A stretch of 64,000 bases of DNA from assembly GCF_023554255.2 (NCBI RefSeq), contig NZ_JAMJWD020000001.1, forward strand, positions 620,001 to 684,000. The letters are read 5' to 3'. Position 1 is the stretch's first letter. Every line of letters begins with the position of its first letter. The notes under the pieces were generated by a model, which was not told the origin of the DNA, made no database searches, and saw only the letters and a program-made list of their open reading frames with translations. This DNA is from Phyllobacterium sp. 21LDTY02-6. GTDB taxonomy: Bacteria > Pseudomonadota > Alphaproteobacteria > Rhizobiales > Rhizobiaceae. Made by a program: the position numbers and the translations under genes. Shown one piece after another: positions 1 to 8,310 of this stretch.

Positions 1-711
1 GACGTATGTGTCGGCTGCCACGCATGCGTCGTCAGTTGCAAGGAATGGAACACTGGCGGATATGGCAGCGCGTTGTCCGACCAGCATCCTTATGGAGACG
101 ACGTCTCGGGTACGTTCCTCAACCGCATTCACAGCTACGAGGTCGTCCCGGAAGGCGGCGAGGTGATCGGCGAGGCCGGACAGGCCCGTATCGTCCACTT
201 TCCGAAATCATGCCTCCACTGCGAGGATGCGCCTTGCGTCACCGTCTGCCCCACCGGAGCGTCATACAAGCGCGCAAGCGACGGCATCGTTCTGGTGGAC
301 GAGACCAAATGTATCGGTTGCGGGCTGTGCGCTTGGTCCTGTGCCTACGGCGCTCGCGAGATGGATCTGGCTGCCGGCGTCATGAAGAAATGCACGCTGT
401 GCGTGGATCGCATCTACAATGAAGCGCTGCAAGAGGAAGATCGGGTTCCGTCCTGTGTCCGTACCTGCCCGGCGAACGCTCGCCATTTCGGCGATCTTGG
501 CGACCCGCGATCCGAAGTTTCCATCATGGTTGCCGAGCGCGGCGGCTATGACCTCATGCCTGAACAGGGCACACGGCCAACCAACAAATATCTGCCGCCG
601 CGACCAAGAATATCCCTGGCCGACCAGCAACCTGCCATGCCGCTGGCGGAGAACACGGAAGGCGCTCGCGGTTTCTTCGCCTGGCTGGACAAGACGCTGG
701 ACCGGATCTGA
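1..711 (+). CDS. DMSO-reductase-family 4Fe-4S iron-sulfur subunit (5' truncated)
   Basis: The frame is open from base 1, so the start lies outside the window; the 236 codons seen form nearly the whole electron-transfer subunit. Four ferredoxin-type cysteine groups are visible: CVGCHAC followed by SCKEW at the very start, CLHCEDAPCVTVCP near residue 64, CIGCGLCAWSC near residue 104, and a split CTLC ... CVRTC group. This is the DmsB/NrfC/PhsB pattern of four [4Fe-4S] clusters that carry electrons between a membrane quinol anchor and a molybdopterin catalytic subunit. The next gene, 4 bases away, is a DmsC-family anchor, which supports a DMSO-reductase-type complex. The catalytic subunit would be expected upstream and is not visible. 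The substrate cannot be told from this subunit. Confidence 0.9.
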   Translation, partial: DVCVGCHACVVSCKEWNTGGYGSALSDQHPYGDDVSGTFLNRIHSYEVVPEGGEVIGEAGQARIVHFPKSCLHCEDAPCVTVCPTGASYKRASDGIVLVDETKCIGCGLCAWSCAYGAREMDLAAGVMKKCTLCVDRIYNEALQEEDRVPSCVRTCPANARHFGDLGDPRSEVSIMVAERGGYDLMPEQGTRPTNKYLPPRPRISLADQQPAMPLAENTEGARGFFAWLDKTLDRI

Positions 712-715
712 CGCA

Positions 716-1615
716 ATGCATCCAGCCTATTCGATGATCATATTCACGGTACTGTCAGGCCTGGGCTATGGGCTTGCCGTCGTTCTTGGCCTTGGCGGGC
801 TCGAGCCTTCGCTGCCATCGACGGTGCTGGCCCATATCCTGGCGCTGGTGCTCATAGCGGCGGGATTGATCGCGTCGCTCTTCCACCTCGGCAATCCGCA
901 ACGGGCATGGCGCGCGCTCAGCCAATGGCGGTCGAGCTGGCTGTCGCGCGAAGGCGTGATGGCGCTTGGAACCTTCGTGCCTCTGACATTGAACGCCGGG
1001 CTGTTGCTGTTCACAGGACAGTCGGAGCCCATCCTCGGCTATATCGGCGCCGCCGGCGCCATGCTCACCGTGTTCTGCACGTCGATGATCTACACGTCGC
1101 TGAAAGGCATAGACGCCTGGCACAGCGCCCTGACGCCGGCCTGCTTCCTGCTCTTGTCGCTGACGGGGGGCGTTCTGCTCGCCGCCTGTTTCGCCCCGGG
1201 CACGAGGCTGCTTGCCGGCGCGGGATTGCTGCTGCTCCTCGGCGCGATGGCCAGCAAATTGGCGTGGCGCAGGCGGATGTTGCGAAACCAGCCGCTCTCG
1301 ACACCGGAAAGCGCGACAGGGCTGGGCGGTATCGGCCGGGTGCGGCTATTCGAACGTCCCCATACGCTCGACAATTATCTCACGCGGGAAATGGGCTACC
1401 GCGTCGCGAGGAAACATTCGGCGAAGCTGTGGGCCATTGCGCTTGTCTGCGCTTTTCTGCTGCCGGCGGCACTGCTGCTGCTTTCCCTGGCGCTGGGCGG
1501 CCTGCCCTTGCGTTCGGTGCTCGTCTTCGCCGTTCTGAGCCATTCTGTCGGCGTTCTGGTCGAGCGTTGGCTGTTCTTCGCGGAGGCAAGGCACGCCGTG
1601 ATGAATTATTATTGA
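716..1615 (+). CDS. DmsC-family membrane anchor subunit of a molybdopterin oxidoreductase
   Basis: A 299-residue, strongly hydrophobic protein with about eight membrane segments starting at the N-terminus (MHPAYSMIIFTVLSGLGYG). The early segment ending SLFHLGNPQRAWRAL is typical of the DmsC family, the quinol-binding anchor of DMSO/biotin-sulfoxide-type reductases. The chosen ATG lies 4 bases after the stop of the Fe-S subunit gene and is the only start that begins directly at the first membrane segment; the same frame is open further upstream but there it overlaps the Fe-S gene. The two genes are clearly co-transcribed. The gene converges on lpxXL, with 12 bases between the stops. Confidence 0.87.
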   Translation: MHPAYSMIIFTVLSGLGYGLAVVLGLGGLEPSLPSTVLAHILALVLIAAGLIASLFHLGNPQRAWRALSQWRSSWLSREGVMALGTFVPLTLNAGLLLFTGQSEPILGYIGAAGAMLTVFCTSMIYTSLKGIDAWHSALTPACFLLLSLTGGVLLAACFAPGTRLLAGAGLLLLLGAMASKLAWRRRMLRNQPLSTPESATGLGGIGRVRLFERPHTLDNYLTREMGYRVARKHSAKLWAIALVCAFLLPAALLLLSLALGGLPLRSVLVFAVLSHSVGVLVERWLFFAEARHAVMNYY

Positions 1616-1627
1616 GCGACCATGACC

Positions 1628-2560
1628 CTAGCTGTTCCAGCGCTTGTGGAACCACATCCATTGGCCGGGATATTCGCGGACCCAGGCTTCCACCTTGTCG
1701 TTCAGCGCCTGCGCGGTCGCAGCTATATCGACGCCGCCCTTTTCATCGCGCGGCAGCTCCATCTTTTCCTCGAGTTCGAGACGAAACCGGCCGCCAGGAA
1801 GGCGGACGCAGCGCGCCGGATAGACGTCGCATTCATATTGCCGCGCCAGCTTCGCGAGGAGCGGGTTCGTCCTGCACGGCCGGCCGAAGAATGTCGAGGG
1901 TACGCCCCGACGGAACTTCTGGTCGACCAGCATGCCCACATTGCCGTCCGCGTTGAGGACTGTCGCGAGCGACCAGGCGGCACCCGCCTTTGAAGGTACG
2001 AGATGACCCATATTCGTGCGCCGGGCGCTCAAGATCTTCTTGGCGACATAGGGATTGTTGGGCGGGCGGAACAACGCGGTGACGTTCAGATCGAACGTGG
2101 CCGCGCATATCGGCAGCAGTTCGAAATTCCCCGTATGGCCGGTGAAGAAGATGTGAGGACGGTCCTTTTCGTCGCGGATGCGCTCGAAGATCTCGCGTCC
2201 CTTCACCTCGACGAGGCCCGTTTCGTCGCTGTGCGGATCATAGTCGAATATAGCGTCGAGGAAGATGTACTCGCCGGTGAGGCGCGCCATGTTGCCCCAC
2301 ATTTCGCGCGCGATCGTCTGAAGCTCGGCTTCGTCCTTTTCCGGATAGGCCTTGCGCAGATTGTTCATGGCGACCCTGTGGCGGCCGAGCCAGGGGCCAA
2401 CCCGTCGCGCAGCGGAATCCAGAAAATTCATCGCTGCCCTTGCCGGCAAGAGCTGCAGCAACCGCAAGATGCCGAACACGAAATGAGCGGACAGCCAGTA
2501 GTTGAACATTTTCAACTTCTGGCTCCACCGGAAGAGGGCGAGCTTGTATTTGAGCTTCAT
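1628..2560 (-). CDS. lpxXL: Lipid A very-long-chain fatty acid acyltransferase (LpxXL/HtrB family)
   Basis: A 310-residue LPLAT/HtrB-family acyltransferase. The HX4E catalytic motif is present as H142-TGNF-E147 and is preceded by an N-terminal amphipathic/hydrophobic segment (residues about 19-44) that anchors it to the inner membrane. In rhizobia LpxXL moves a 27-hydroxyoctacosanoate-type chain from AcpXL to the lipid A precursor. The assignment to LpxXL rather than a general lauroyltransferase rests on its place as the last gene of the acpXL cluster, 7 bases downstream of the dehydrogenase gene on the same strand. A second late acyltransferase would be expected elsewhere in the genome. Confidence 0.9.
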   Translation of the reverse strand: MKLKYKLALFRWSQKLKMFNYWLSAHFVFGILRLLQLLPARAAMNFLDSAARRVGPWLGRHRVAMNNLRKAYPEKDEAELQTIAREMWGNMARLTGEYIFLDAIFDYDPHSDETGLVEVKGREIFERIRDEKDRPHIFFTGHTGNFELLPICAATFDLNVTALFRPPNNPYVAKKILSARRTNMGHLVPSKAGAAWSLATVLNADGNVGMLVDQKFRRGVPSTFFGRPCRTNPLLAKLARQYECDVYPARCVRLPGGRFRLELEEKMELPRDEKGGVDIAATAQALNDKVEAWVREYPGQWMWFHKRWNS

Positions 2561-2567
2561 TGCTGGA

Positions 2568-3596
2568 TCAATTGATGCGCAATATGATCTTGCCGAACAC
2601 GTCGCGGCCTTCCATTCGCTTCAACGCGGTATCGATATCGTCGAAACCGACTTCGGTGTCGATGACCGGATGAACCAGGCCGCGCGCCATCTTCTGCATG
2701 GCGTCAGCCATGTTCTCCATCCGGCATCCGAAGGAACCGAGCAGCTTCAACTGCTGCTGGAACAGCATCATCAGATTCATGCTTGTCGAGACACCCGATG
2801 TCGATCCGCAGGTGACGAGGCGTCCGCCACGCTTGAGCGAGAGCATCGAGCCGGCCCAGGTATCGGCGCCGACATGTTCGAACACGACGTCGACGCCCTT
2901 CTTCTTTGTCAGTTTTCGGACGACGCCTTCAAAGCGGTCTTCACGGTAATTGATGACATGATCGGCGCCGAGCGCCTTGGCCTTTTCGATCTTGCTGTCC
3001 GAGCCAACCGTCGTGATGATCGTACAACCGATCTTGCGAGCCAGCTGGATCGCGGCCGAGCCTATGCCGGAGCCGCCCGCATGGATCAGGATCGTTTCGC
3101 CGGGCTCGAGCTTGGCATTGTCGAAGAGCATGTGCTCTACCGTGCCGAAGGTGACGGGCGCGACCGCCGCGCCGATTTCATCGACACCGGGAGGGGCCGG
3201 TACCAGCAGCCGCGCCGGCAGATTGACCTTCTCCTGGGCGAAGCCGTCGAGATGAAAACCATGAACGCCGGAGACATGCTCGCAGAGATTGTCGCGGCCT
3301 TCCCGGCACGGACGGCAGAGGCCGCAGGTACGGGCCCCGTAGATCGAAACGAGCTGGCCCGGAAGGAGGTTGGCCACACCCGGACCAATGGCGTCCACGA
3401 CGCCGGAGGCCTCGGCCCCGATCGTCAACGGCATTTTGCGTTTCGCGAATGCCATGCCGCGCCAACCCCAGACGTCGATATGATTGAGGGCGACGGCCTT
3501 GATATTGACGGTGACCTCGCCGGCAGCCGGCGGAGGCGGGGGTGCCAGATCGACGATCTCGAGTTTGCGGTCTTCAACCAGTTGTAATGCGCGCAT
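2568..3596 (-). CDS. Zinc-type MDR dehydrogenase of the VLCFA lipid A cluster
   Basis: A 342-residue medium-chain dehydrogenase/reductase. The structural-zinc cysteines C91, C94, C97 and C105 are all present, and the nucleotide-binding motif reads HAGGSGIGSAAIQLA. The usual catalytic-zinc ligands are missing: the position normally Cys is N38 (ALNHID) and the GHE motif reads GAE at 60-62. The enzyme therefore looks like a zinc-independent quinone/enoyl reductase-type MDR rather than a classical alcohol dehydrogenase. In rhizobia the homologue (fabXL or adh2XL) lies between fabF1XL and lpxXL, exactly as here. The likely role is a reductive step in building the very-long-chain acyl group on AcpXL, possibly as enoyl reductase; that step is inference. 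Confidence 0.85.
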   Translation of the reverse strand: MRALQLVEDRKLEIVDLAPPPPPAAGEVTVNIKAVALNHIDVWGWRGMAFAKRKMPLTIGAEASGVVDAIGPGVANLLPGQLVSIYGARTCGLCRPCREGRDNLCEHVSGVHGFHLDGFAQEKVNLPARLLVPAPPGVDEIGAAVAPVTFGTVEHMLFDNAKLEPGETILIHAGGSGIGSAAIQLARKIGCTIITTVGSDSKIEKAKALGADHVINYREDRFEGVVRKLTKKKGVDVVFEHVGADTWAGSMLSLKRGGRLVTCGSTSGVSTSMNLMMLFQQQLKLLGSFGCRMENMADAMQKMARGLVHPVIDTEVGFDDIDTALKRMEGRDVFGKIILRIN

Positions 3597-3622
3597 ATCC
3601 GTTTTCCTTTTAGGGAAGGGGA

Positions 3623-4900
3623 TTAGTGCGGTTCTGCAGTCATTACAAGACAGGTATTTTGTCCGCCAAAGCCGAAGGAGCTGGAAAGCACCGTAGAGAC
3701 GCTGGCTTCGCGCTTCACATTGGGCACGACGTCGAGGGCGATCGCCGGATCGGGGTTGTCATAATTGATCGTCGGCGGAATGGTCCCGGTCTGGATGGTG
3801 AGAACCGAAAAAACCGCCTCGATCGCGCCGGCCGCGGTCAGAGTGTGCCCGATCATCGACTTGTTCGACGAGACCGGAAGCGACGATATCCTTTCGCCAA
3901 AAACGGTGGAAAGCGCCAGATATTCCATCTTGTCGTTTTCCGGCGTGGAAGTGCCATGCGCATTGATGTAGTCGATGGCGTCTTCCTTGATGCCGGCGTC
4001 ATCGAGCGCCGCACGAACGGCGCCGATGGCTGGCGATCCATCGGGTTTCGACCGCGTACGGTGGAAATCATCCGCTTTTTCACCGCATCCGCGCATGATG
4101 CCCAGGATATTTGCGCCGCGGGCAACCGCCGCTTCGAGCGATTCCATGACCAGCGCACCGCTGCCTTCAGCCATCACGAATCCATCGCGATCCTTGGAGA
4201 ACGGCTTGGCGGCCTTGTGGGCAGGATCATTCTGCGTGGAGAGCGCGGACAGCAGCGAGAACCGGATCAGAGCTTCAGCGGAGACCGAGCCGTCGGTTCC
4301 GATCGAAAGCACCCTGTCGCTCTCGCCGCGCCGGATCGCCTCGACGCCAAGCTGGATCGCCGTGGCGCCGGACGCACAGGCGGTCGAAAGCGTGATCGGC
4401 AGGCCCCGCGTGCCGAAAGTATCAGCGAGACGCTCGGCGATGAAGCCGAACTCGGCCGTATTGAACATTTCCGTGTGAGCCTGCTGGCGGCAGGCGGCAA
4501 GCAGCAGATCATATCCGGGCTCGCCTTCGCTCTTCACCGCTGCATCGAGGGCAAAGCGATTGCGCCATTCGAGTTCGACCGGGGGGGCTGCCAGAAAAAG
4601 CGGGCCACCGAAATCATCCGTCTTGAAGCCCGCCTGCGCGATTGCCTCTTCAGCAGCCAGCGAGGCCAGTTTCTCGGAGAGCGCCGAAGCGCCCTTGCTG
4701 CTTTCCTCGAGGAAATCGACGGTTCCAGCGATCTGCGTGCGCAGATTGTCCAACGCAAAACGGGTGATCGTATGAATGCCGGACGTGCCAGAGGTAAGCG
4801 CGGTCCAGTTTTCCTGCTTGCCCTGTCCGAGCGACGAAACGACGCCGAGCCCCGTGATGGCAACCAATGGACGGCCTAGATGATCGGTATATTTGGACAT
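3623..4900 (-). CDS. Beta-ketoacyl-ACP synthase FabF1XL-type (catalytically complete)
   Basis: A 425-residue thiolase-fold condensing enzyme. All active-site residues are visible: C175 in STACASG, H315 in INAHGTS, K347 in SSNKS and H352 in MIGHTLTAAG. It should perform Claisen condensation of malonyl-ACP with the growing chain on AcpXL. A good ribosome-binding site (AAAGGA, 7 bases before the ATG) supports the start. It lies 11 bases downstream of the companion ketosynthase-like gene, which lacks the catalytic Cys. The two probably form a heterodimer, with this protein as the active half. It corresponds to fabF1XL of the rhizobial VLCFA cluster. Confidence 0.9.
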   Translation of the reverse strand: MSKYTDHLGRPLVAITGLGVVSSLGQGKQENWTALTSGTSGIHTITRFALDNLRTQIAGTVDFLEESSKGASALSEKLASLAAEEAIAQAGFKTDDFGGPLFLAAPPVELEWRNRFALDAAVKSEGEPGYDLLLAACRQQAHTEMFNTAEFGFIAERLADTFGTRGLPITLSTACASGATAIQLGVEAIRRGESDRVLSIGTDGSVSAEALIRFSLLSALSTQNDPAHKAAKPFSKDRDGFVMAEGSGALVMESLEAAVARGANILGIMRGCGEKADDFHRTRSKPDGSPAIGAVRAALDDAGIKEDAIDYINAHGTSTPENDKMEYLALSTVFGERISSLPVSSNKSMIGHTLTAAGAIEAVFSVLTIQTGTIPPTINYDNPDPAIALDVVPNVKREASVSTVLSSSFGFGGQNTCLVMTAEPH

Positions 4901-4911
4901 GGAGATATCCT

Positions 4912-6096
4912 TTAAACCTTGGTCAGGCGGGCGACGCCTTCGCTGCGCGTGGCGCCGATGGAGGTTGCTATCGCACTCGTGACCTTCGCCGGTCCGGCCT
5001 TCTCGTGCTCGCTGTCGAGCGGAGCGAACGCCTGTCCCTTGAACACGGTAAGCGCCGCGATCGCCACAGCCAACGGGAATTGCGCCTCGCGCATATGGCC
5101 GGTTTTCGTCGCCAATCCGCGAATGGCGGAACTTTCGAACGAGTCCAGCACCGCTTTCTCGGCTGCGGTCACCCGCTTGGCCCCGCTTGCGCCGGAAATG
5201 ATGAGATCGGCAGTGCTCTCCGCGCTGGCTGCGCCGAGAAGCTTGGCTATCGTCGTTTCCAGATCCTCGCGGTTGCGCCTCGTCTGCTCGCCGAAGACAT
5301 TATCGATTGCCGCATAGGCGCGTGCGCCGCGCTGCTTCGCATGGTCGGCGCTTTCGAGCACCAGAAACGCACCACCGGATCCGGTGACGATACCGCCGCC
5401 GCTGGCATTCTCGCGCTGCCATAGCGGCGACCAGCCATCGGTCTTGAGCATCTGGTTGAGCTCGAACCCCAGCAACATATCCGGATGTTCGGCATTATAC
5501 GCGCCGCCAACGAGCGCATGCGTGCTCTGCCCGGCACGGATGCGCGAGACGGCGGTGTCGATAGCGGAAATCCCCGAACCCTCTTCGCCCATGAAGGTGC
5601 GCGAGGATCCCGTAACCTTGTGGACGATGGAAATATTGCCGGCGAGAAGGTTGGAAAGCTGGGCAAGGAACAATGTCGGCCGAAGTTCCGTCGACAGTTT
5701 CTCGTTCAGCATCGTGCCAAGATCGTTGCGGCCGCGGGCCTCGGCAAGAATCTGCGTGTCGACCGCGACATCGCGCTCGCCGCCACCGGCTGCGACGACC
5801 ATGTCCATGGTCGTGCATAGCGCCTCGTTCTCCTTGATGCCGGCATCCTGGAGGGCCAGCCCGGCGGTATAGGTGCCGATCCGCTGCCAGGTTTCCATCT
5901 GGCGCTGGTCGCCGCGCTTCGGAATCTGGTTGTTCCAATCGACTTCCGTCAGCGGATGCACCGTATAGGGGTTGAACCTGTCGCTGTCCGTTCGGGGCGC
6001 CGACGCATCGTTCAGCGCCTGCCAATGCGCCTCGACGCCTTCTCCAAGCGAAGAAATAAGTCCGATGCCAGTGATAAGGACGGTATTGTTCTGCAT
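4912..6096 (-). CDS. Ketosynthase-like protein FabF2XL-type lacking catalytic Cys (chain-length-factor-like)
   Basis: A 394-residue FabF homologue from the ATG at 6096; a GTG at 6108 would add four residues. The fold is recognisable (VLITGIGLISSLGEG at the N-terminus), but the nucleophile motif TACASG of its neighbour is replaced by GEEGSG around residues 170-175, with E172 at the Cys position. The first active-site His region INAHGTS reads ISGASGA, while K331 and H334 survive. The protein is otherwise full length and in frame, so it is not a pseudogene. By analogy with the KS-beta/chain-length factors of type II polyketide synthases, it may pair with the intact synthase downstream and set chain length. 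Gene order matches fabF2XL of rhizobia. Confidence 0.85.
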   Translation of the reverse strand: MQNNTVLITGIGLISSLGEGVEAHWQALNDASAPRTDSDRFNPYTVHPLTEVDWNNQIPKRGDQRQMETWQRIGTYTAGLALQDAGIKENEALCTTMDMVVAAGGGERDVAVDTQILAEARGRNDLGTMLNEKLSTELRPTLFLAQLSNLLAGNISIVHKVTGSSRTFMGEEGSGISAIDTAVSRIRAGQSTHALVGGAYNAEHPDMLLGFELNQMLKTDGWSPLWQRENASGGGIVTGSGGAFLVLESADHAKQRGARAYAAIDNVFGEQTRRNREDLETTIAKLLGAASAESTADLIISGASGAKRVTAAEKAVLDSFESSAIRGLATKTGHMREAQFPLAVAIAALTVFKGQAFAPLDSEHEKAGPAKVTSAIATSIGATRSEGVARLTKV

Positions 6097-6160
6097 TTTT
6101 CGCAACACCGCTTTACGGTGGACCCGGTTGATCGAGAAGAGAGCGGCAGGCCGGTCTGGA

Positions 6161-6442
6161 TCAGGCCTTCTTCGCAGCGACGAGTTCGTCGATCTTGGCG
6201 CAAAGGTTCTTCAGCACGAAATATTCTTCGGTCGGAACCTTGCCGTCATTGACTTCCTGCGTCCACTGTTCCAGCGGAATCTTGATGCCGAACGCCTTGT
6301 CGATCGCAAAGACGATGTCGAGGAAGTCGAGACTGTCGATACCGAGATCGTCGATCGTGTGGCTCTCGGGGGTGATCGAGTCGCGATCGATTTCGCTCGT
6401 TTCAGCAATGATATCGGCAACTTTGTCGAATGTATCGGACAA
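6161..6442 (-). CDS. acpXL: Acyl carrier protein AcpXL for very-long-chain fatty acids
   Basis: A 93-residue acidic carrier protein. The phosphopantetheine site is S37 in [12 protein letters not shown]. The sequence from about residue 5 to the C-terminal AKKA matches the rhizobial/Brucella AcpXL family, which carries the C28-C30 hydroxylated chain for lipid A. I chose the TTG at 6442 as the start because it gives the family's usual length and has AAGGA 7 bases upstream; the open frame extends to 6493 but those residues are unlike the family. It is the first gene of the minus-strand cluster acpXL-fabF2XL-fabF1XL-MDR-lpxXL. A fabZXL gene is usual after acpXL in rhizobia and is absent here. Confidence 0.93.
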   Translation of the reverse strand: MSDTFDKVADIIAETSEIDRDSITPESHTIDDLGIDSLDFLDIVFAIDKAFGIKIPLEQWTQEVNDGKVPTEEYFVLKNLCAKIDELVAAKKA

Positions 6443-6550
6443 TGGATGTTCCTTTGTGTTGTAGGTGCCTTCGGCAAGGCACAGATGCTTCATGGGGCGC
6501 TATCTAGCTTTTTTCACGGCGCAGGGAAAGACCCATGCGCCTCGTGCAAT

Positions 6551-7111
6551 TCAATCGAATATAATTCGTCCAGCGACATTTATCGTCTGTCCATCTTTCG
6601 CGGGCGCCACGACAACTGCTTCGGAAGGGCGCGGTGTGATGCCGGTCAGGGCCGCAATATGGTTGCGATCGGTCATGATTACCAGATTTCCCTTGCCTTG
6701 AAATGTGTTGATGGCGGCGCGAAGCGCCTCGGTCTGCTGCTGGTCCGCCCCCGTGTCGAGCGATGGCAGGACTTCGGCGGCGACGGAACCGAACGAAAGA
6801 CGTGCTGTTTCACGGGCAGCGCAGGAGGAACTCGTCAACAGCTTCTCGATGCGTATCGAGCGGGCGGCAAAACGCGCACCAAGCTTTTGCGCCAATTGGT
6901 GGCCACGGTCGGAGAGGACCCTTCCGCTGCACTCGTCATCGCCCGGCTGGGCAGCGGCTCTCGGCGTTTCTCCGGCTTGCAGCAATATCGTATAGCCGCC
7001 GCTCTGGATGCGCGCCCAGGCTGCCTCCGTCGCCACGGCGCTTGGAACCATGGAGGCGAGCAGCAGACACAGCAAGGCTGCGGTCGCCAGATAAGGGAAT
7101 CTTGCAGGCAT
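6551..7111 (-). CDS. Secreted histidine-phosphatase-fold protein with lost catalytic motif
   Basis: A 186-residue protein with an N-terminal signal/anchor segment (residues about 5-27, ending SAVATEA). The rest follows the phosphoglycerate-mutase-like histidine phosphatase pattern: YTILLQAGETP where active members read LLRHGET, then DECSGRVLSDRGHQLA and SSSCAARETA. The catalytic Arg-His pair is Gln45-Ala46, and the usual C-terminal His region reads NLVIMTDRNH. It is therefore probably a non-catalytic relative exported to the periplasm. AAGGAGG upstream of the ATG supports the start. It is monocistronic and divergent from the AEC transporter gene. Its function is unknown. Confidence 0.65.
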   Translation of the reverse strand: MPARFPYLATAALLCLLLASMVPSAVATEAAWARIQSGGYTILLQAGETPRAAAQPGDDECSGRVLSDRGHQLAQKLGARFAARSIRIEKLLTSSSCAARETARLSFGSVAAEVLPSLDTGADQQQTEALRAAINTFQGKGNLVIMTDRNHIAALTGITPRPSEAVVVAPAKDGQTINVAGRIIFD

Positions 7112-7208
7112 TGGTCCTCCTTACCAGTCGAAATGGGGATTTGCTCGCAAAAAGTGAAGGAGAACGGCCGTTCACCCTTGCGACCCGCGCCCGGCGGGCT
7201 TATTGCGG

Positions 7209-8171
7209 ATGGCGATGGGCCTCGTTCAGACAATTCTCGTTGTGTTCGGTGTGATTGCCATCGCTTACGCCGCTGCACACTTCAAGTTGCTGGATGAGCG
7301 CGTGGGCGATGGGCTGTCCGAATTCGTGTTCATGATCGCTGCACCATTGCTGCTCTTCCGCACGATGGTCACCGCCGATTTCCATGGCACTGCGCCATGG
7401 GGGCTGTGGATCGCCTATTTCAGCGGCGTCACGATTGCATGGGCTGCCTCGGATATTGCGATCAAACTCCTGTTCGGGCGCGACAATCGAGCCGGGGTGG
7501 TCGCGGGTGTTTCCGGCTCGTTCTCCAATCTCGTATTCCTGGGCATGCCGCTCGTACTCGGCGTGTTCGGACAGCCCGGATTTGCAGTCCTGTCCCTGAT
7601 CGTCGCCGTTCACATGCCCATCATGATGGCCGCATCGATCTGCCTGCATGAAGTCGCGCTGCGCCGCGACAAGGTGTTCGATGGAGAACATAGTTTCACC
7701 GCGGTGGTGCGATCCTTTTTTACGAGCCTGCTGCGCAATCCCTTCGTGCTGGGGATATTGGGCGGCTGGCTCTGGCGATTCGCAGGTTTGCCCATGCCGC
7801 AGACCGTCGATGCGCTGATCGGCACGCTGGCCAGCGTGGCCGGTCCGGTTGCGCTCTTCGCCATGGGAATGGGCCTGAAGAAATTCGGTGTTTCGGGCAA
7901 TATCGCCGCGGGTCTCGCCATGTCCGTGATCAAGCTGATGATCATGCCGGCAGCGGTGCTCGGCGCCGTGCTGTTGCTGGGGTTACCGGCGTTTACCGCG
8001 AAAATTGCGGTGGTATCGGCGGGCCTGCCAGCCGGCGTCAACTCATATCTCATCGCGACGCGATTCGGCACCGGCCAGGCGCTCGCTTCCAATTCCATGG
8101 TGATGGCCACGGGTCTTTCCGCAGCAAGCCTCTTGTTCTGGATATTCGTCGTCACCCATATCTACGGCTAG
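7209..8171 (+). CDS. AEC-family auxin-efflux-carrier-type transporter
   Basis: A 320-residue integral membrane protein with about ten hydrophobic segments in two blocks of five, separated by a more polar central loop near residues 140-170. This is the AEC (auxin efflux carrier) permease layout. Motifs such as GSFSNLVFLGMPL and the Pro-containing helix crossover in the second half (GLPAGVNSYLIA) fit the family. Bacterial AEC members export or exchange malonate, malate or other organic anions; the substrate here is not predictable. The start is ambiguous between ATG 7209, ATG 7215 and TTG 7203, with no strong ribosome-binding site. It stands alone between divergent and downstream genes. Confidence 0.85.
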   Translation: MAMGLVQTILVVFGVIAIAYAAAHFKLLDERVGDGLSEFVFMIAAPLLLFRTMVTADFHGTAPWGLWIAYFSGVTIAWAASDIAIKLLFGRDNRAGVVAGVSGSFSNLVFLGMPLVLGVFGQPGFAVLSLIVAVHMPIMMAASICLHEVALRRDKVFDGEHSFTAVVRSFFTSLLRNPFVLGILGGWLWRFAGLPMPQTVDALIGTLASVAGPVALFAMGMGLKKFGVSGNIAAGLAMSVIKLMIMPAAVLGAVLLLGLPAFTAKIAVVSAGLPAGVNSYLIATRFGTGQALASNSMVMATGLSAASLLFWIFVVTHIYG

Positions 8172-8310
8172 GACGGTTTGCCCCGTTGCAGCTTTCGCGG
8201 AAAAAGAGCAGGGTACCGATGGCCCCGACCAGGCGGCTTTGCTGACAGCAATTAAGGTTCATCCAGTACGGACGCTACCAGGACCATAACCCTCAGAATT
8301 CAGGGAGACT

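Noticed and set aside
3626-4879. 417-codon plus-strand open frame
   Set aside because: It is the antisense shadow of the fabF1XL gene; the translation is rich in Arg and of low similarity, and the opposite strand has full family motifs.
4912-6096. Calling the Cys-less ketosynthase gene a pseudogene
   Set aside because: The frame is intact and of normal length, gene spacing is operon-like, and loss of the Cys fits a known partner role.
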